A DNA stretch of 64,000 nucleotides from an uncultured Acidobacteriota bacterium (lineage in GTDB: Bacteria; Acidobacteriota; UBA6911; CAINFC01): NCBI GenBank assembly GCA_903847975.1, contig CAINFC010000251.1, positions 1 through 64,000 of the forward strand, read 5' to 3'. Shown piece by piece: positions 17,543 through 30,849 of this stretch (positions are counted from its first letter, which is position 1; each line of letters begins with the position of its first letter). The notes under the pieces were generated by a model. That model saw only the letters and a program-made list of their open reading frames with translations. It was not told the origin of the DNA and searched no databases. A program made the position numbers and the translations under genes.

Positions 17543-17707
17543 ATGAGCCATGCCCGAGAGAGTCTGCGGCCTGTTGCGAAAATCACCGCGCCGGATTGCG
17601 GAATGCCGCTGCACATGAATATGGATGGCGGCCATGGCCCCCCCCCCCCCCCCCCCGAATTTCCTGCGGAGTCAGAACAAAATTACAAAGGGATGGAGAC
17701 AAAATGA
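17543..17707 (+). CDS. Small upstream ORF (54 aa) with poly-proline run, coupled to the kinase gene
   Basis: GGAGG at 17531-17535 lies seven bases before ATG 17543. The frame encodes 54 residues with six consecutive prolines (from the poly-C tract), and its TGA (17705-17707) overlaps the kinase ATG at 17704 in an ATGA arrangement. No homology is recognised, and most of the peptide has low sequence character. The placement suggests a translated leader that feeds ribosomes to the kinase start. Poly-proline is a known ribosome-stalling sequence relieved by EF-P. If the C tract gains or loses bases, the frame changes and one register reads straight into the kinase. Whether it is translated is unproven. 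Confidence 0.45.
   Translation: MSHARESLRPVAKITAPDCGMPLHMNMDGGHGPPPPPPEFPAESEQNYKGMETK
17638..17656 (+). repeat. 19-nt poly-C homopolymer tract
   Basis: Nineteen consecutive C residues lie 47 bp upstream of the kinase ATG, inside the small leader ORF. Such tracts are slippage-prone and are used elsewhere for phase variation. The exact length is also the kind of base call that sequencing gets wrong. Confidence 0.9.
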
Positions 17708-20700
17708 GGATTCTCCATCTGGAAGACGATCCGGCCGATGCGCAACTGGTCGGTGAAACACTCCGCTCCGGGGGGTTGGAAGCGGAAATCACGGTAACCG
17801 GAACAAGGGAAGGCTTTCTGGAGGAGCTGGAGAAAGCTCTTCCGGAGGTGGTGCTGGCTGATTACCTGCTACCGGGATTCACCGGCCTGGATGCTATCGC
17901 GCTCTTCGGCGATCGCATCAACGAAGTTCCCTTTATTATGGTAACCGGGTCACTCGGGGAAGACACGGCCGTCGAGCTCTTCCGGATGGGCATTACCGAT
18001 TACATTCTTAAAAACCGGCTGGATAAACTTTGCCCGGCGATAAGCCGCGCGGTACGGGAGAGAGAGCAGGCCCGGCAGGTCGAGATCGAACACAGGGAGC
18101 GGCTGCGATACGAAAACCGACTCCGGCTGGCAACGGAGGCGTCCGGAATCGGTTTCTTTTCCTGGGATTTGGGAACGGGACAGGAGCTATTGTCCGACGC
18201 CGCCCTCCAAATCCTGGGGGGATCGCCGGACAGCAGGGTGACTTTTCAGGACTGGCTGGCGTCGGTCCACCCGGAAGACCGGGAGACAATAGAACGAATG
18301 CTGAACCGGGCCATCAGGGAGGACCGTGATTTCCAGGCCGAATATCGAATCCGGCTGCCGGACGGAGCGGTCCGATGGATTTCCGCTCTCGGGCGTTCCA
18401 CCCAGAGACCAGACGATTCCTCGCGGCGCATCGAAGGGGTGATTTTGGACATCACCGACCGTAAAATGGCCGAAGAGGAAAGCCACACGCTCACTACCGG
18501 GCTGGAGCAGCTGGTGGAGCAACGCACGGCGGAGCTGCACGCCAGCGAGGAAAAGTACCGTTCCATGGTGGAAATAACCAGCGACTGCATCTGGGAGTGC
18601 GATGAAAAGGGACGGTTAACCTATCTGAGTCCCCGGTTTCACGATCTTTCCGGTTACCGGCCCGATGATTTCATCGGAAAGAGTTTCCGTGAACTTGTGC
18701 GGCAGGACCAATCCGAACAGTTCGTGGAAAAAGCCATGGATCTGATCCATGGCCGGCGGCCCGGCCATGGCCTCGAATTTGTCCTCAGGCGTCCGGACGC
18801 AAAATATACGGTCGTCGAGGTCAGCGGTGTGCCGATCTTCGATGCCGACGGCGCTTTCCGGGGGATGAGGGGAATCAGCCGTGACATCACCGAGCGCCGC
18901 CAGCTCCAGGACCGGATGGAACAGCTGCTGCTGGAGCGGCACGCTCTTCTCGCCCGGATTCCGGTCGGAGTATTCCAGTACCGGTGTGCTGCCGATGGCC
19001 GCAACCGTTTCGAATATGTCAGCCCGAACTTCTGCTCGTGGTTCGGAGAAACCCACGAGCGGATTCTGGAGGATCCGCGAACCGTATACCGGGCCATTCA
19101 CCCGGATGACCTGGGCTCCCTCCTGGCAGAGATGTCGCGAGTAAAATTTCTGGTGAAGCCTTTTTCCTGGACGGGGCGCCTGCGGAACGGAGAGGAAATC
19201 CGCTGGGTGCAGATCGGATCGATTCCGACTTTACAGGCCAACGGGGATATGATCGGGAACGGGACGGTGGTCGACGTAACCGAAAGGGTTCGGCTGGAGG
19301 AGGAGCTTCGGCAGGCGCGGCTGGCATCGGATGCTGCCAACCTCGCCAAAAGCGAGTTCCTGTCCAACATGAGCCATGAGATCCGTACGCCCCTGAACGG
19401 GATTCTGGGCATGACCCAGATCCTGGGCCTGACCAGTCTGGATCGCGACCAGCAGGAATGCCTGCAGACCCTGCGCCGGAGCTCGCAAAGCCTGCTCTCG
19501 CTGATCAACGGCGTGCTGGACCTCTCCAAGATCGAAGCGGGGCAGATGCACCTGGAGGAGACCGATTTCTTCCTGCGGGCCAGCCTGCAGGAGGTGATGC
19601 AGACGCAGGTTTCCCTGGTCGGCGCAAAGGGACTCCGGCTGGAAACCGAAATCCCGGCGTCCGTGCCCGATGATATCCGTGGGGACTCCCTGCGGCTGAG
19701 GCAGATCCTTCTGAATCTCCTCGGGAATGCCATCAAGTTTACCGAGGCCGGGCGGATCCGCATCTCCGTGAGCGCCTGCGAGCGGAAGGGGAAGCGGGCT
19801 CTTTTTCTTTTCCGCGTGTCCGACAGCGGGATCGGAATTGCCCCGGAGGCCATGGAGCGGATTTTTCAGCCCTTCAGCCAGGCCGACGGTTCGACCACCC
19901 GTCTTTACGGGGGCACCGGGCTGGGGCTGCCTATCAGCCGCCGCCTGGCGGAGCTGATGGGCGGCAGGCTCTGGGCGGAAAGCGCGCCGGGCGAGGGCAG
20001 TACATTTTTCCTGGAGGTGCCGTTCGGAATTTCCGGGACGAAATTGCGCTCCCGGGTGGGCCAGGACGATTTGTGGCGGCAGGACACCTGGGAGGGTCCG
20101 TCCCTGCGTATCCTGCTGGTCGACGACGAGCCGACCAACCGGCTGGTTACGGCGCGGTACCTGGGCCTGTCCGGACACACCGTGCTGGAATCGCCCGATG
20201 GAGAGGATGCCCTGGAAAAGCTGAGGGCTGAGCCGGTGGACCTGATTCTGATGGATATCCAGATGCCGAAAATGAGCGGGATCGAAGCGGTACGGAGAAT
20301 CCGGGAAAGGGAGGGGGAGACCGGCCGGCATACTCCGCTGATCGCGCTTACCGCGCGGGCCCTGCGGCACGAGCAGGAGCAGATCCTCGGCGAAGGGTTC
20401 GAGGGCTATGTTTCAAAACCGGTCGACTTCCGCGTGCTGTTCCGGGAGATCCGCCGCTGCCTCGGGATCGACAGCGCGGAAGCCGTGGAGGCTTCGGAGG
20501 TGCCGGTCGTGCCGGAGCGGATGGCGATTTCGGAACGGGACAAGGCGGAGCTGATCCCGCTCCTCGCCCGGATCGGGGAAATGCTGGGCGGCCACCGCCT
20601 GGAAGTCTTCGACCGGATTGAGGAGCTGGAGCGGTTGCTGCCGGACCGGGAAACGGTCGGCGCGTTGCGGATGCAGGCCCGGAAATACGATTTCAAAGCA

Positions 20701-20751
20701 GCGGCCAAACAACTGGCCGAGCTGCACCGCGAGCTCGACCTCCCCGAATGA
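17704..20751 (+). CDS. Hybrid histidine kinase: receiver-PAS-PAS-PAS-HisKA-HATPase-receiver
   Basis: A 1015-residue cytoplasmic sensor kinase with no membrane segment. An N-terminal receiver (about 1-120, phospho-acceptor D53 in VVLADYLLPG) is followed by three PAS/PAC repeats (about 135-265, 310-430 and 440-560; PAC ends such as GVILDITDRK and GISRDITERR). The HisKA H-box is FLSNMSHEIRTPLNG with H558. The HATPase shows N- and G-boxes (NLLGNAIKF, DSGIGIA, GGTGLGL). A C-terminal receiver has D851 (LILMDIQMP) and lysine in VSKPVD. A final helical stretch of about 80 residues lacks a clear phosphotransfer histidine. It probably relays an intracellular signal to an unlinked regulator. ATG 17704 follows GGGATGGAG and is overlapped by the stop of the small upstream ORF. 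Confidence 0.93.
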   Translation: MRILHLEDDPADAQLVGETLRSGGLEAEITVTGTREGFLEELEKALPEVVLADYLLPGFTGLDAIALFGDRINEVPFIMVTGSLGEDTAVELFRMGITDYILKNRLDKLCPAISRAVREREQARQVEIEHRERLRYENRLRLATEASGIGFFSWDLGTGQELLSDAALQILGGSPDSRVTFQDWLASVHPEDRETIERMLNRAIREDRDFQAEYRIRLPDGAVRWISALGRSTQRPDDSSRRIEGVILDITDRKMAEEESHTLTTGLEQLVEQRTAELHASEEKYRSMVEITSDCIWECDEKGRLTYLSPRFHDLSGYRPDDFIGKSFRELVRQDQSEQFVEKAMDLIHGRRPGHGLEFVLRRPDAKYTVVEVSGVPIFDADGAFRGMRGISRDITERRQLQDRMEQLLLERHALLARIPVGVFQYRCAADGRNRFEYVSPNFCSWFGETHERILEDPRTVYRAIHPDDLGSLLAEMSRVKFLVKPFSWTGRLRNGEEIRWVQIGSIPTLQANGDMIGNGTVVDVTERVRLEEELRQARLASDAANLAKSEFLSNMSHEIRTPLNGILGMTQILGLTSLDRDQQECLQTLRRSSQSLLSLINGVLDLSKIEAGQMHLEETDFFLRASLQEVMQTQVSLVGAKGLRLETEIPASVPDDIRGDSLRLRQILLNLLGNAIKFTEAGRIRISVSACERKGKRALFLFRVSDSGIGIAPEAMERIFQPFSQADGSTTRLYGGTGLGLPISRRLAELMGGRLWAESAPGEGSTFFLEVPFGISGTKLRSRVGQDDLWRQDTWEGPSLRILLVDDEPTNRLVTARYLGLSGHTVLESPDGEDALEKLRAEPVDLILMDIQMPKMSGIEAVRRIREREGETGRHTPLIALTARALRHEQEQILGEGFEGYVSKPVDFRVLFREIRRCLGIDSAEAVEASEVPVVPERMAISERDKAELIPLLARIGEMLGGHRLEVFDRIEELERLLPDRETVGALRMQARKYDFKAAAKQLAELHRELDLPE

Positions 20752-20791
20752 CGCCGCTGGCATCGCCACCGTGCGTCTTCCTGGCGCTGTT

Positions 20792-21013
20792 GCAAAAAGG
20801 CGAGAACCCAGAAAGGGGTTCCGTATCGCAGCCCGGGGTTGCGCCGTATAGGCGCTACCTCGGGTAGGCCGATTTTATTGAAAAACAGCCCTGAAAGGGC
20901 TGCGCAACCCTTTCAGGGTTGACGCCTGCGGGTGTTCCTACCCGGGGTAGGCGCGCTTCGCGCCAACCCCGGGCTGTGTTACGAAGCCCTTTCAGACTTT
21001 GGTAGCTTTTTGC
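20792..21013. repeat. Composite inverted-repeat element, locus 4
   Basis: A unit with the GCGCCGTATAGGCGC central stem (about 20803-20880), tail hairpin GCAGCCCTGAAAGGGCTGC near 20896, then the inverted partner unit with GGCGCGCTTCGCGCC (about 20930-20995). The outer ends carry an 8-bp inverted repeat, GCAAAAAG at 20792-20799 and CTTTTTGC at 21006-21013. It lies between the convergent kinase and TPR genes and ends 8 bp before the TPR stop codon. Confidence 0.85.
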
Positions 21014-21020
21014 AGCTTCG

Positions 21021-21764
21021 TCAGGGAAAGTATTTCTGAAGCGATTCGGCCAGGGGACTCTGCTTCTCCTTGAGCTCCGCGAATTCCTTCAGCGCCGATT
21101 CGCGGTCTCCCAGGCGAAGGCTGGCCAGGACCAGGGCATACCGAATCCGCTCCTGGTCCGGCTTCACTTCCAGAGCCCGGCGGAACACCTCTACCTCCGC
21201 TGCAAAATTCTTTTGGCGTTCGTAAACGGCGGCAAGCTGGATATAAGCTTCCAGGAAATCGCCGCGGATGGAAATCGCCTTTTCCAAAGCCTCCACCGCT
21301 CTCGGCCAGCTCTTCAGCTTGGAATAGGTAATACCCAGGTTGTACAACGCTTCAAAATAATCCGGCTGGATCTGCACCGCCCGTGCATAGCATTCCGCAG
21401 CGTAGGATGGCTTTCCCTGGCGGGAATATACCGCACCAAGGTTGTAGTAGGCGAGACAGAAGTCCGGCTTCAGCCGCAGGGCGCTTTTCAGGAATTGCTC
21501 TGCTTCTTCCAGGGAGTTCAGATGCAGATAGGTCAACCCCAGATTCAGGTGAACCTCCGGCATATCCGGCTTGACCTGATTGGCCCGAAGATGCGCTTCC
21601 AAAGCTCCGGCGTGGTCTGACAGCTGACCGAGGCACACCCCGATCTGGTTCCAGGAAAGGAAGTCGTTGGGATCCTCCTGGACGGCTTGCTGGTAAAAAC
21701 TTAAAGCTTTCTGGTAATTGGCGATACTGAAAAAAATCTGTCCCTGAAAGTAGGCTTTGCCCAT
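21021..21764 (-). CDS. TPR repeat protein
   Basis: A 247-residue protein almost entirely made of tetratricopeptide repeats, about six units of 34 residues with the usual W/L/G/Y/A/P pattern (for example YYNLGAVYSRQGK and LYNLGITYSKLK). No signal peptide or membrane segment. TPR domains are protein-interaction scaffolds; no enzymatic part is attached. It is divergent from the large TPR-CHAT gene across a 127-bp AT-rich gap, so the two could share regulation and perhaps interact, which is inferred from position only. Confidence 0.85.
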   Translation of the reverse strand: MGKAYFQGQIFFSIANYQKALSFYQQAVQEDPNDFLSWNQIGVCLGQLSDHAGALEAHLRANQVKPDMPEVHLNLGLTYLHLNSLEEAEQFLKSALRLKPDFCLAYYNLGAVYSRQGKPSYAAECYARAVQIQPDYFEALYNLGITYSKLKSWPRAVEALEKAISIRGDFLEAYIQLAAVYERQKNFAAEVEVFRRALEVKPDQERIRYALVLASLRLGDRESALKEFAELKEKQSPLAESLQKYFP

Positions 21765-21891
21765 CGTTTGACCTCGAGACCGAATCGATTTTCTTTTTTA
21801 TTTTTCAAATTATATAATTCCTTGAAAATAAAATACAGGGACTGACAAACTTAGTATTAATAAGAATATCCACTCATTTCCTTAAAGTCAA
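21765..21891. promoter_or_regulatory. AT-rich divergent promoter region
   Basis: This gap is strikingly AT-rich against its GC-rich neighbours. On the minus strand it reads TATAAT near 21812 as a probable -10 box for the TPR gene. On the plus strand a CTGACA near 21841 with AATATC 17 bp on is a weaker candidate for the CHAT gene. No strong ribosome binding site is seen before ATG 21892. Confidence 0.4.
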
Positions 21892-24800
21892 ATGGCAACA
21901 TTTTCCAATCCTCCTCTCCGGGAACTGCCAGAGAGGAACAGGGCACGGTTCCTGCTTCTTATCTGCCTTGTTTTCTGCGTCCCTGGCAAGGCGTCCCCGG
22001 TCCCGGAGAATAGGGATTCGCCTTGCGAGATCGACACGGCCGGAATCATCTCCGTTCGATTCGAGGACTCCGCTTTCCTGAGCGGTTATATGAAAAGCGA
22101 CCGGGCCCGGGTCTGCGTCTGGATGGTGAAGAAATTCCGGGAATTTATCGATGGACAGGAGCACGATGGGATTCACCGGGAAGGGGTCGCGTTGTCCAGT
22201 CAGATTTCCGCCGTGGTGGAAGCGTGGAACCGGGCCTATCCGGGTCATGAGCCTCCCATCCCCTGGATGGCAGCCCGGGCCTGGGACCAGAAAAAACGAC
22301 GACAGTGGCTTTCCGTCAAGGAGCGTGTGGACCAGGCCAACCAACGCTACCACCAGGGGAACTTTCGGGAAGCGTTTGCCGTCTGGCAGGAAGCTTTGCC
22401 CGTATTGCTGGATGCGTCGGACCGGCGCGCCGCCGCCGCTATTCGAATGAATTTCGGCCTGTATTTTTATGAATCGGGCCGCCTGGGAGTCGCTAAAAGA
22501 CATCTGCAGGAGGCTTTGGGCGTATTCCGGGACCTCTTGTTCGACCAGGGAATCCGGGATTGCCTGATCAACCAGTCGCTGGTGGAAGAAATGCAGGGCA
22601 ACTATTCCAAAGCCGTCCAGCTCCTGACCGAAGCGTGGAATCTGAACCACACCTTGTGTGACGCGGAAACCGAAGGCCGGATTCTGGGCAACCTGGCGGC
22701 GGTAGCCCTGGAAAGCGGGTACCTGGTGGAATCGGAGAATCTTCATCGGGCCGCTCTGGAATGGAGAATCCGATCGGGAGATGAGGAAGGCCGGGCGACG
22801 GACTTAAGTAATTTGGGGAAAATTTACGACGAGCGCGGATTTTACCAGACCGCCTATCAATACTTCGAACAATCCCTCCGGCTTCGAAGAGCGCAACAGG
22901 ACCGGGAAGGGGAATCCGACAGCCTGATCAACCTGGCCGGTGCTCTGAACCACATCGGCAAACTCGACGAAGCTATGAAATTCGTATTGTCGGCCCTGGA
23001 AGCGGTCCGCCCGCTCGACAGCCCGAACCGCCTTTTGTACCTCCACGCGCAGGCGGGTGAGCTTTACCTGGACCAGGGGGAAATCTCCGAGGCGGAAATC
23101 CACCTGCAGGCAGCCCTGGCTCTGGCCCGGGATCACCGCTTTCCAAAGGAGCAGGCCCGGATCTGGAAAATGATGGCACGGGCGGCCCAGCAGCAAGGCA
23201 GGCACCAGCAGGCTGTCGAAGGGCTCTCCCGGGCGCTTGCCTACTTCCGTCAGAACGAAAATCCGCTGGAAGCCGCTCATTCCCTGCTCGAACTCAGCAG
23301 GGCATTTTACCTGCAGGGCGACTATCGGCAGTCGGCTCTCCAGCTTGTCGAGGGATGGAAGGTGGCGGAAGAGATCGGTGCCGTAAAGCTGCTGGCGGAA
23401 ATCCACCTGCTGCTGGGACAGATCGCGCTGGCACGGGAGAAGCCGGGCATCGCCCGGCAATATTTTCAACTCGCCTGTTCGGAAGCCCTTCAGACCGGCT
23501 CCTTTCAGATCCGCTGGCAGGCCGCCGCCTTCCTGTCCCGTGCCTTCCAGGAGCAGGGGCGGCTGCCGGCCGCCATGCACTACCTGACGCAGGCCGTCCG
23601 CTGGGTCACCCTCCAGGAGTCCGACCTGTCCCGCGAGTCGCTGGCCACTCATTTCTGGGACGACAAGGCCTACCTTTTCCAGAGAATGAGCCGGCTGTTG
23701 GACGAACAGGGAATGGATGCCGCCGCCTGGCAATGGATCGACAGCATGAAGGGTCGCCGTCTCAAGCGAAAGGCGGACGAGGAAATCCCGCCGCATGAGG
23801 CAGGCAGACCGAACGGTGGAAAGCCGGACGGCGAGCTCGCCAAGGCCATTCAATCCCTGCAGACCCGGCTCCAGGGTATTCACGATCAGGACATTCTCAC
23901 CCAGGCCGGCCGGGGCCTGGAGATCGAAGCGATTTTGCCTCCGGCGCCAACACCCTCCCGCCCGAGTGCCGGACGGTATCCCATCGATGCGGAGGGAGAA
24001 CCGGCGGAAGCCTGGATTCGGCGCCTCCAGTCGTCGCTGCTGCCCGATGAAGCCCTGCTGGACTATGCTTTCTGCGAGAAAAATCTGCAGGTCTGGATCC
24101 TGGGATCCGACTTTCTGGCGCATCGGGAACTGGCCATTTCTCCGGAAAAGACCGCTGATTTGCTCTCCCGATCCGGCCTGCTTGTTTCCCAGGGGACGGG
24201 CTCCGAGAGGTCAGAGCGGGAAGGCACGGAATTGCCGCTGCTCGATTCGGTTCCGCTGTTCCAGCTCCACGAGGAAATATGGAAGCCGATTGCGGATATC
24301 CTGCCCCCCACGACGAAAAATCTGGTCATCGTTCCGGACGGATGGCTCCATCTTCTTCCTTTTGAGATTCTTCCCGTCGAACCCCCGGGACCGCTGCAAG
24401 AAACCTCCGGCCCGGCGAGGCTGATCGACCGCTACGCCGTTTCCTACTTGCCTTCCGCTTCCCTGTTGCTCAAACGGGACGACGCCCCCATGCCTGCGGC
24501 CGATTCCGTTGCGGTGTCGGTGCTGTCCGCCTTCCGGCCTGCAGCATCCGGCTCGATTGCCGTGGGAGGCGAAGTCCCGACCCTGGGCCGGTTGTTCCCA
24601 AAAGCAAATTTCTTCCCGAGCTTCCGGGACTGGAAGAGCCGGACCCAGGGGAACCCGGATACCGGCGGCCTTTTGCACATCGCCTCCCACTACCTTCCGG
24701 ATCCCAGAAAGCCGGCAGCCTCCCGTTTTTTCTTCGAGCCCGGAGCCGACCCCATAGAAAACTTCTATGCGGCGGAAGCCGTATTCCTGCCCCTGCGGGC

Positions 24801-25233
24801 CCGCCTCGCTGTCCTCAGCGCCTGCAGTACGGCACAAGGGCAGGTCGCTTCCGGAGAAGGGCTGCTGCACATGGGGCGCAGCCTGCTTCTGGCGGGAGTT
24901 CAATCGATTATCGTATCCTCCTGGCCGGTTGAAGAAAACAGCACTGCGGCGCTCATGACCTCCTTTTACCGGCTTCTGGCCCTCGGCACGGACAGCCGAC
25001 AGGCCTTGCGACAAGCCAAACTGGAAATCCGGGGGAATGCCGCCTGGAGCCATCCGTTTTTCTGGAGCCCGTTCCGGCTCATCGGCAACCCGTGCCGGCT
25101 GCAGCACCCGGCCGCCGCAGAGCCGGAACGGCCGGCCGTTTTGCAGGGAGCAGGAGGGCTCCTCCTGGCAGCGGTAGCCCTGACGGCAACTTTTTTTGCC
25201 TGGAAGGCCCGGCGGCGGCGAAAAGTGGTTTAA
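21892..25233 (+). CDS. Membrane-anchored TPR-CHAT protease-like protein
   Basis: A 1113-residue protein. It has a hydrophobic N-terminal segment (about 19-35, probably a signal or anchor) and a long run of TPR units from about 150 to 620 (for example TDLSNLGKIYDERGFYQTA). A linker leads to a C-terminal CHAT (caspase HetF-associated with TPRs) domain at about 700-1075. The expected dyad is H933 in LLHIASHY and C978 in LSACSTAQG, followed by the family signature SGEGLLHMGRSLLLAG and SSWPVEENST. A single transmembrane helix (about 1087-1103) and a basic tail end the protein. CHAT domains are cysteine peptidases in several defence and cell-death systems, but many have no known role. The usual HG is HY here. 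No CRISPR or gasdermin gene is nearby. Confidence 0.9.
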   Translation: MATFSNPPLRELPERNRARFLLLICLVFCVPGKASPVPENRDSPCEIDTAGIISVRFEDSAFLSGYMKSDRARVCVWMVKKFREFIDGQEHDGIHREGVALSSQISAVVEAWNRAYPGHEPPIPWMAARAWDQKKRRQWLSVKERVDQANQRYHQGNFREAFAVWQEALPVLLDASDRRAAAAIRMNFGLYFYESGRLGVAKRHLQEALGVFRDLLFDQGIRDCLINQSLVEEMQGNYSKAVQLLTEAWNLNHTLCDAETEGRILGNLAAVALESGYLVESENLHRAALEWRIRSGDEEGRATDLSNLGKIYDERGFYQTAYQYFEQSLRLRRAQQDREGESDSLINLAGALNHIGKLDEAMKFVLSALEAVRPLDSPNRLLYLHAQAGELYLDQGEISEAEIHLQAALALARDHRFPKEQARIWKMMARAAQQQGRHQQAVEGLSRALAYFRQNENPLEAAHSLLELSRAFYLQGDYRQSALQLVEGWKVAEEIGAVKLLAEIHLLLGQIALAREKPGIARQYFQLACSEALQTGSFQIRWQAAAFLSRAFQEQGRLPAAMHYLTQAVRWVTLQESDLSRESLATHFWDDKAYLFQRMSRLLDEQGMDAAAWQWIDSMKGRRLKRKADEEIPPHEAGRPNGGKPDGELAKAIQSLQTRLQGIHDQDILTQAGRGLEIEAILPPAPTPSRPSAGRYPIDAEGEPAEAWIRRLQSSLLPDEALLDYAFCEKNLQVWILGSDFLAHRELAISPEKTADLLSRSGLLVSQGTGSERSEREGTELPLLDSVPLFQLHEEIWKPIADILPPTTKNLVIVPDGWLHLLPFEILPVEPPGPLQETSGPARLIDRYAVSYLPSASLLLKRDDAPMPAADSVAVSVLSAFRPAASGSIAVGGEVPTLGRLFPKANFFPSFRDWKSRTQGNPDTGGLLHIASHYLPDPRKPAASRFFFEPGADPIENFYAAEAVFLPLRARLAVLSACSTAQGQVASGEGLLHMGRSLLLAGVQSIIVSSWPVEENSTAALMTSFYRLLALGTDSRQALRQAKLEIRGNAAWSHPFFWSPFRLIGNPCRLQHPAAAEPERPAVLQGAGGLLLAAVALTATFFAWKARRRRKVV

Positions 25234-25284
25234 TATTTCCTGACCGCCACGAACCCGTTCATTTGCTGTGCCAGGGAGGCATTT

Positions 25285-29713
<4,429 letters not shown>

Positions 29714-29880
29714 GATTCCCTCTCTTCCGTTTTATTACAATATCCGGTCTGACACGCCGGGCCTTCCAATATTACAACGATTGCCGGCACGAAATTGCGA
29801 AAGATTTTGCCCGGGGATTATAACCGATGAAACCGGTAAAAGTCCTACCTCGGATTATCCATTCGCCGGCTGCTTCCTGA

Positions 29881-29910
29881 GGTCTTCCCGATCTTCCCGT
29901 CTTCCTGTGA
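29881..29910. repeat. Family B hairpin repeat, half copy (copy 3)
   Basis: Only the left arm is present here (CTTCCCGATCTTCCCGTCTT followed by CCTGTGA). It matches the left arms of the other copies almost exactly, but no inverted right arm follows. It lies upstream of the promoter at 29952 in a 335-bp gap that otherwise holds only the recA upstream region. Confidence 0.65.
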
Positions 29911-29951
29911 AAAGACCGGGTTCAGCCGGGCCATTCAATTCCCTGCTGTTC

Positions 29952-29980
29952 TTGACCGCTTTTCCCTGCCGGTTCATAAT
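29952..29980 (+). promoter_or_regulatory. Sigma-70-type promoter
   Basis: TTGACC (29952-29957), a 17-bp spacer and CATAAT (29975-29980). It serves the secreted protein at 30049, whose GGGAGG ribosome binding site is at about 30038. Confidence 0.6.
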
Positions 29981-30048
29981 CACTCTTATATCCCGTAAGT
30001 GGGAGACACGCATGTCCTTACCTAAATTTTTACACCGGGAGGTGTTCC

Positions 30049-30561
30049 ATGAAATCTTTCTGTACGTTTGTTTGCTGTCTGGTTCTGCTCCTCGGCATGG
30101 CCTGGTCGCAGACGCCGCAGAGCCCGGAGCTGAAAAAGCTGGATGAACTCTCCGGAAAGTGGACCTGTTCCGGAGAGTCCCGAATTACGCCGGGGATAAA
30201 AACCTCCGCCTCTTTCGAATGTTCCTGGGAGAAGTCGGGAAAAATCCTCTTCTGTCAGCAGCAGTTTCAGGTGGATAAAACCGCCAGCGCCGACATCATG
30301 GCATTTACTTTTGATACTTCCTCGCAGATTTATGTCGGGACCACCCTTTCGTCCATAGGTTTTCCGGCCGTTTATACCGGCAGCATACAGGACGGAAAAT
30401 GGAATTTCGCGCGGGAAGGTACCTGGCAGGGAAAGATGGCCAAATACGAGTTTTCCCGTGTCAACATCGGCAAAGGGGAAGCGACCTTCGCCTGGCGGCG
30501 TTCCGTGGCCGGCGGCCCATGGGTGCCGACCAGCGAAGGAAAGTGCACCCGAAGCAATTGA
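30049..30561 (+). CDS. Small secreted DUF1579-like protein
   Basis: A 170-residue protein with a signal peptide (about 1-20, cut near AWS-Q). The mature part is a predicted beta-rich, lipocalin-like fold: LDELSGKWTCSGES followed by repeated short strands. It resembles the DUF1579 group and similar small heme/lipid-binding-like domains of unknown function. GGGAGG precedes the ATG by about 6 bases. A single-gene unit with its own promoter, upstream of rpmB. Confidence 0.65.
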   Translation: MKSFCTFVCCLVLLLGMAWSQTPQSPELKKLDELSGKWTCSGESRITPGIKTSASFECSWEKSGKILFCQQQFQVDKTASADIMAFTFDTSSQIYVGTTLSSIGFPAVYTGSIQDGKWNFAREGTWQGKMAKYEFSRVNIGKGEATFAWRRSVAGGPWVPTSEGKCTRSN

Positions 30562-30602
30562 GACTGCAGACGGGCGGTAGGGTAATCATCCGGGCACAGG
30601 AC

Positions 30603-30631
30603 TTGCAATCGCTGTCCATTGGTGCTAGAAT
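30603..30631 (+). promoter_or_regulatory. Sigma-70-type promoter for rpmB
   Basis: TTGCAA (30603-30608), a 17-bp spacer and TAGAAT (30626-30631), about 27 bp before the rpmB ATG. GGAG at 30648 is the ribosome binding site. Confidence 0.7.
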
Positions 30632-30657
30632 TGAGATCCTTTTTTTCGGAGATAAAC

Positions 30658-30849
30658 ATGGCAAAAGTATGTTCGTTATGCGGCAAGGGACCCCAGTTCG
30701 GGCACAACGTGAGTCATGCCCACAACCTGACCAAGCGACGGTTCAATCCCAACCTGCAGGAAGTGCGTGCGGTGGTTGGCGGCGGCAGCCGGCGCATCAA
30801 GGTCTGCACCCGCTGCCTGCGTTCCGGAAAGGTCCAGAAGAAGGTTTAG
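30658..30849 (+). CDS. rpmB: 50S ribosomal protein L28
   Basis: A 63-residue L28 of the large ribosomal subunit. It has the zinc-binding cysteine pairs (CSLCGKGP near the N-terminus, CTRCLRS near the C-terminus) and the family segment [21 protein letters not shown] 30658 is chosen because it starts MAKVC, the normal L28 beginning, and has a GGAG ribosome binding site; the open frame begins earlier. The stop codon lies within the left arm of a downstream hairpin. Confidence 0.96.
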   Translation: MAKVCSLCGKGPQFGHNVSHAHNLTKRRFNPNLQEVRAVVGGGSRRIKVCTRCLRSGKVQKKV

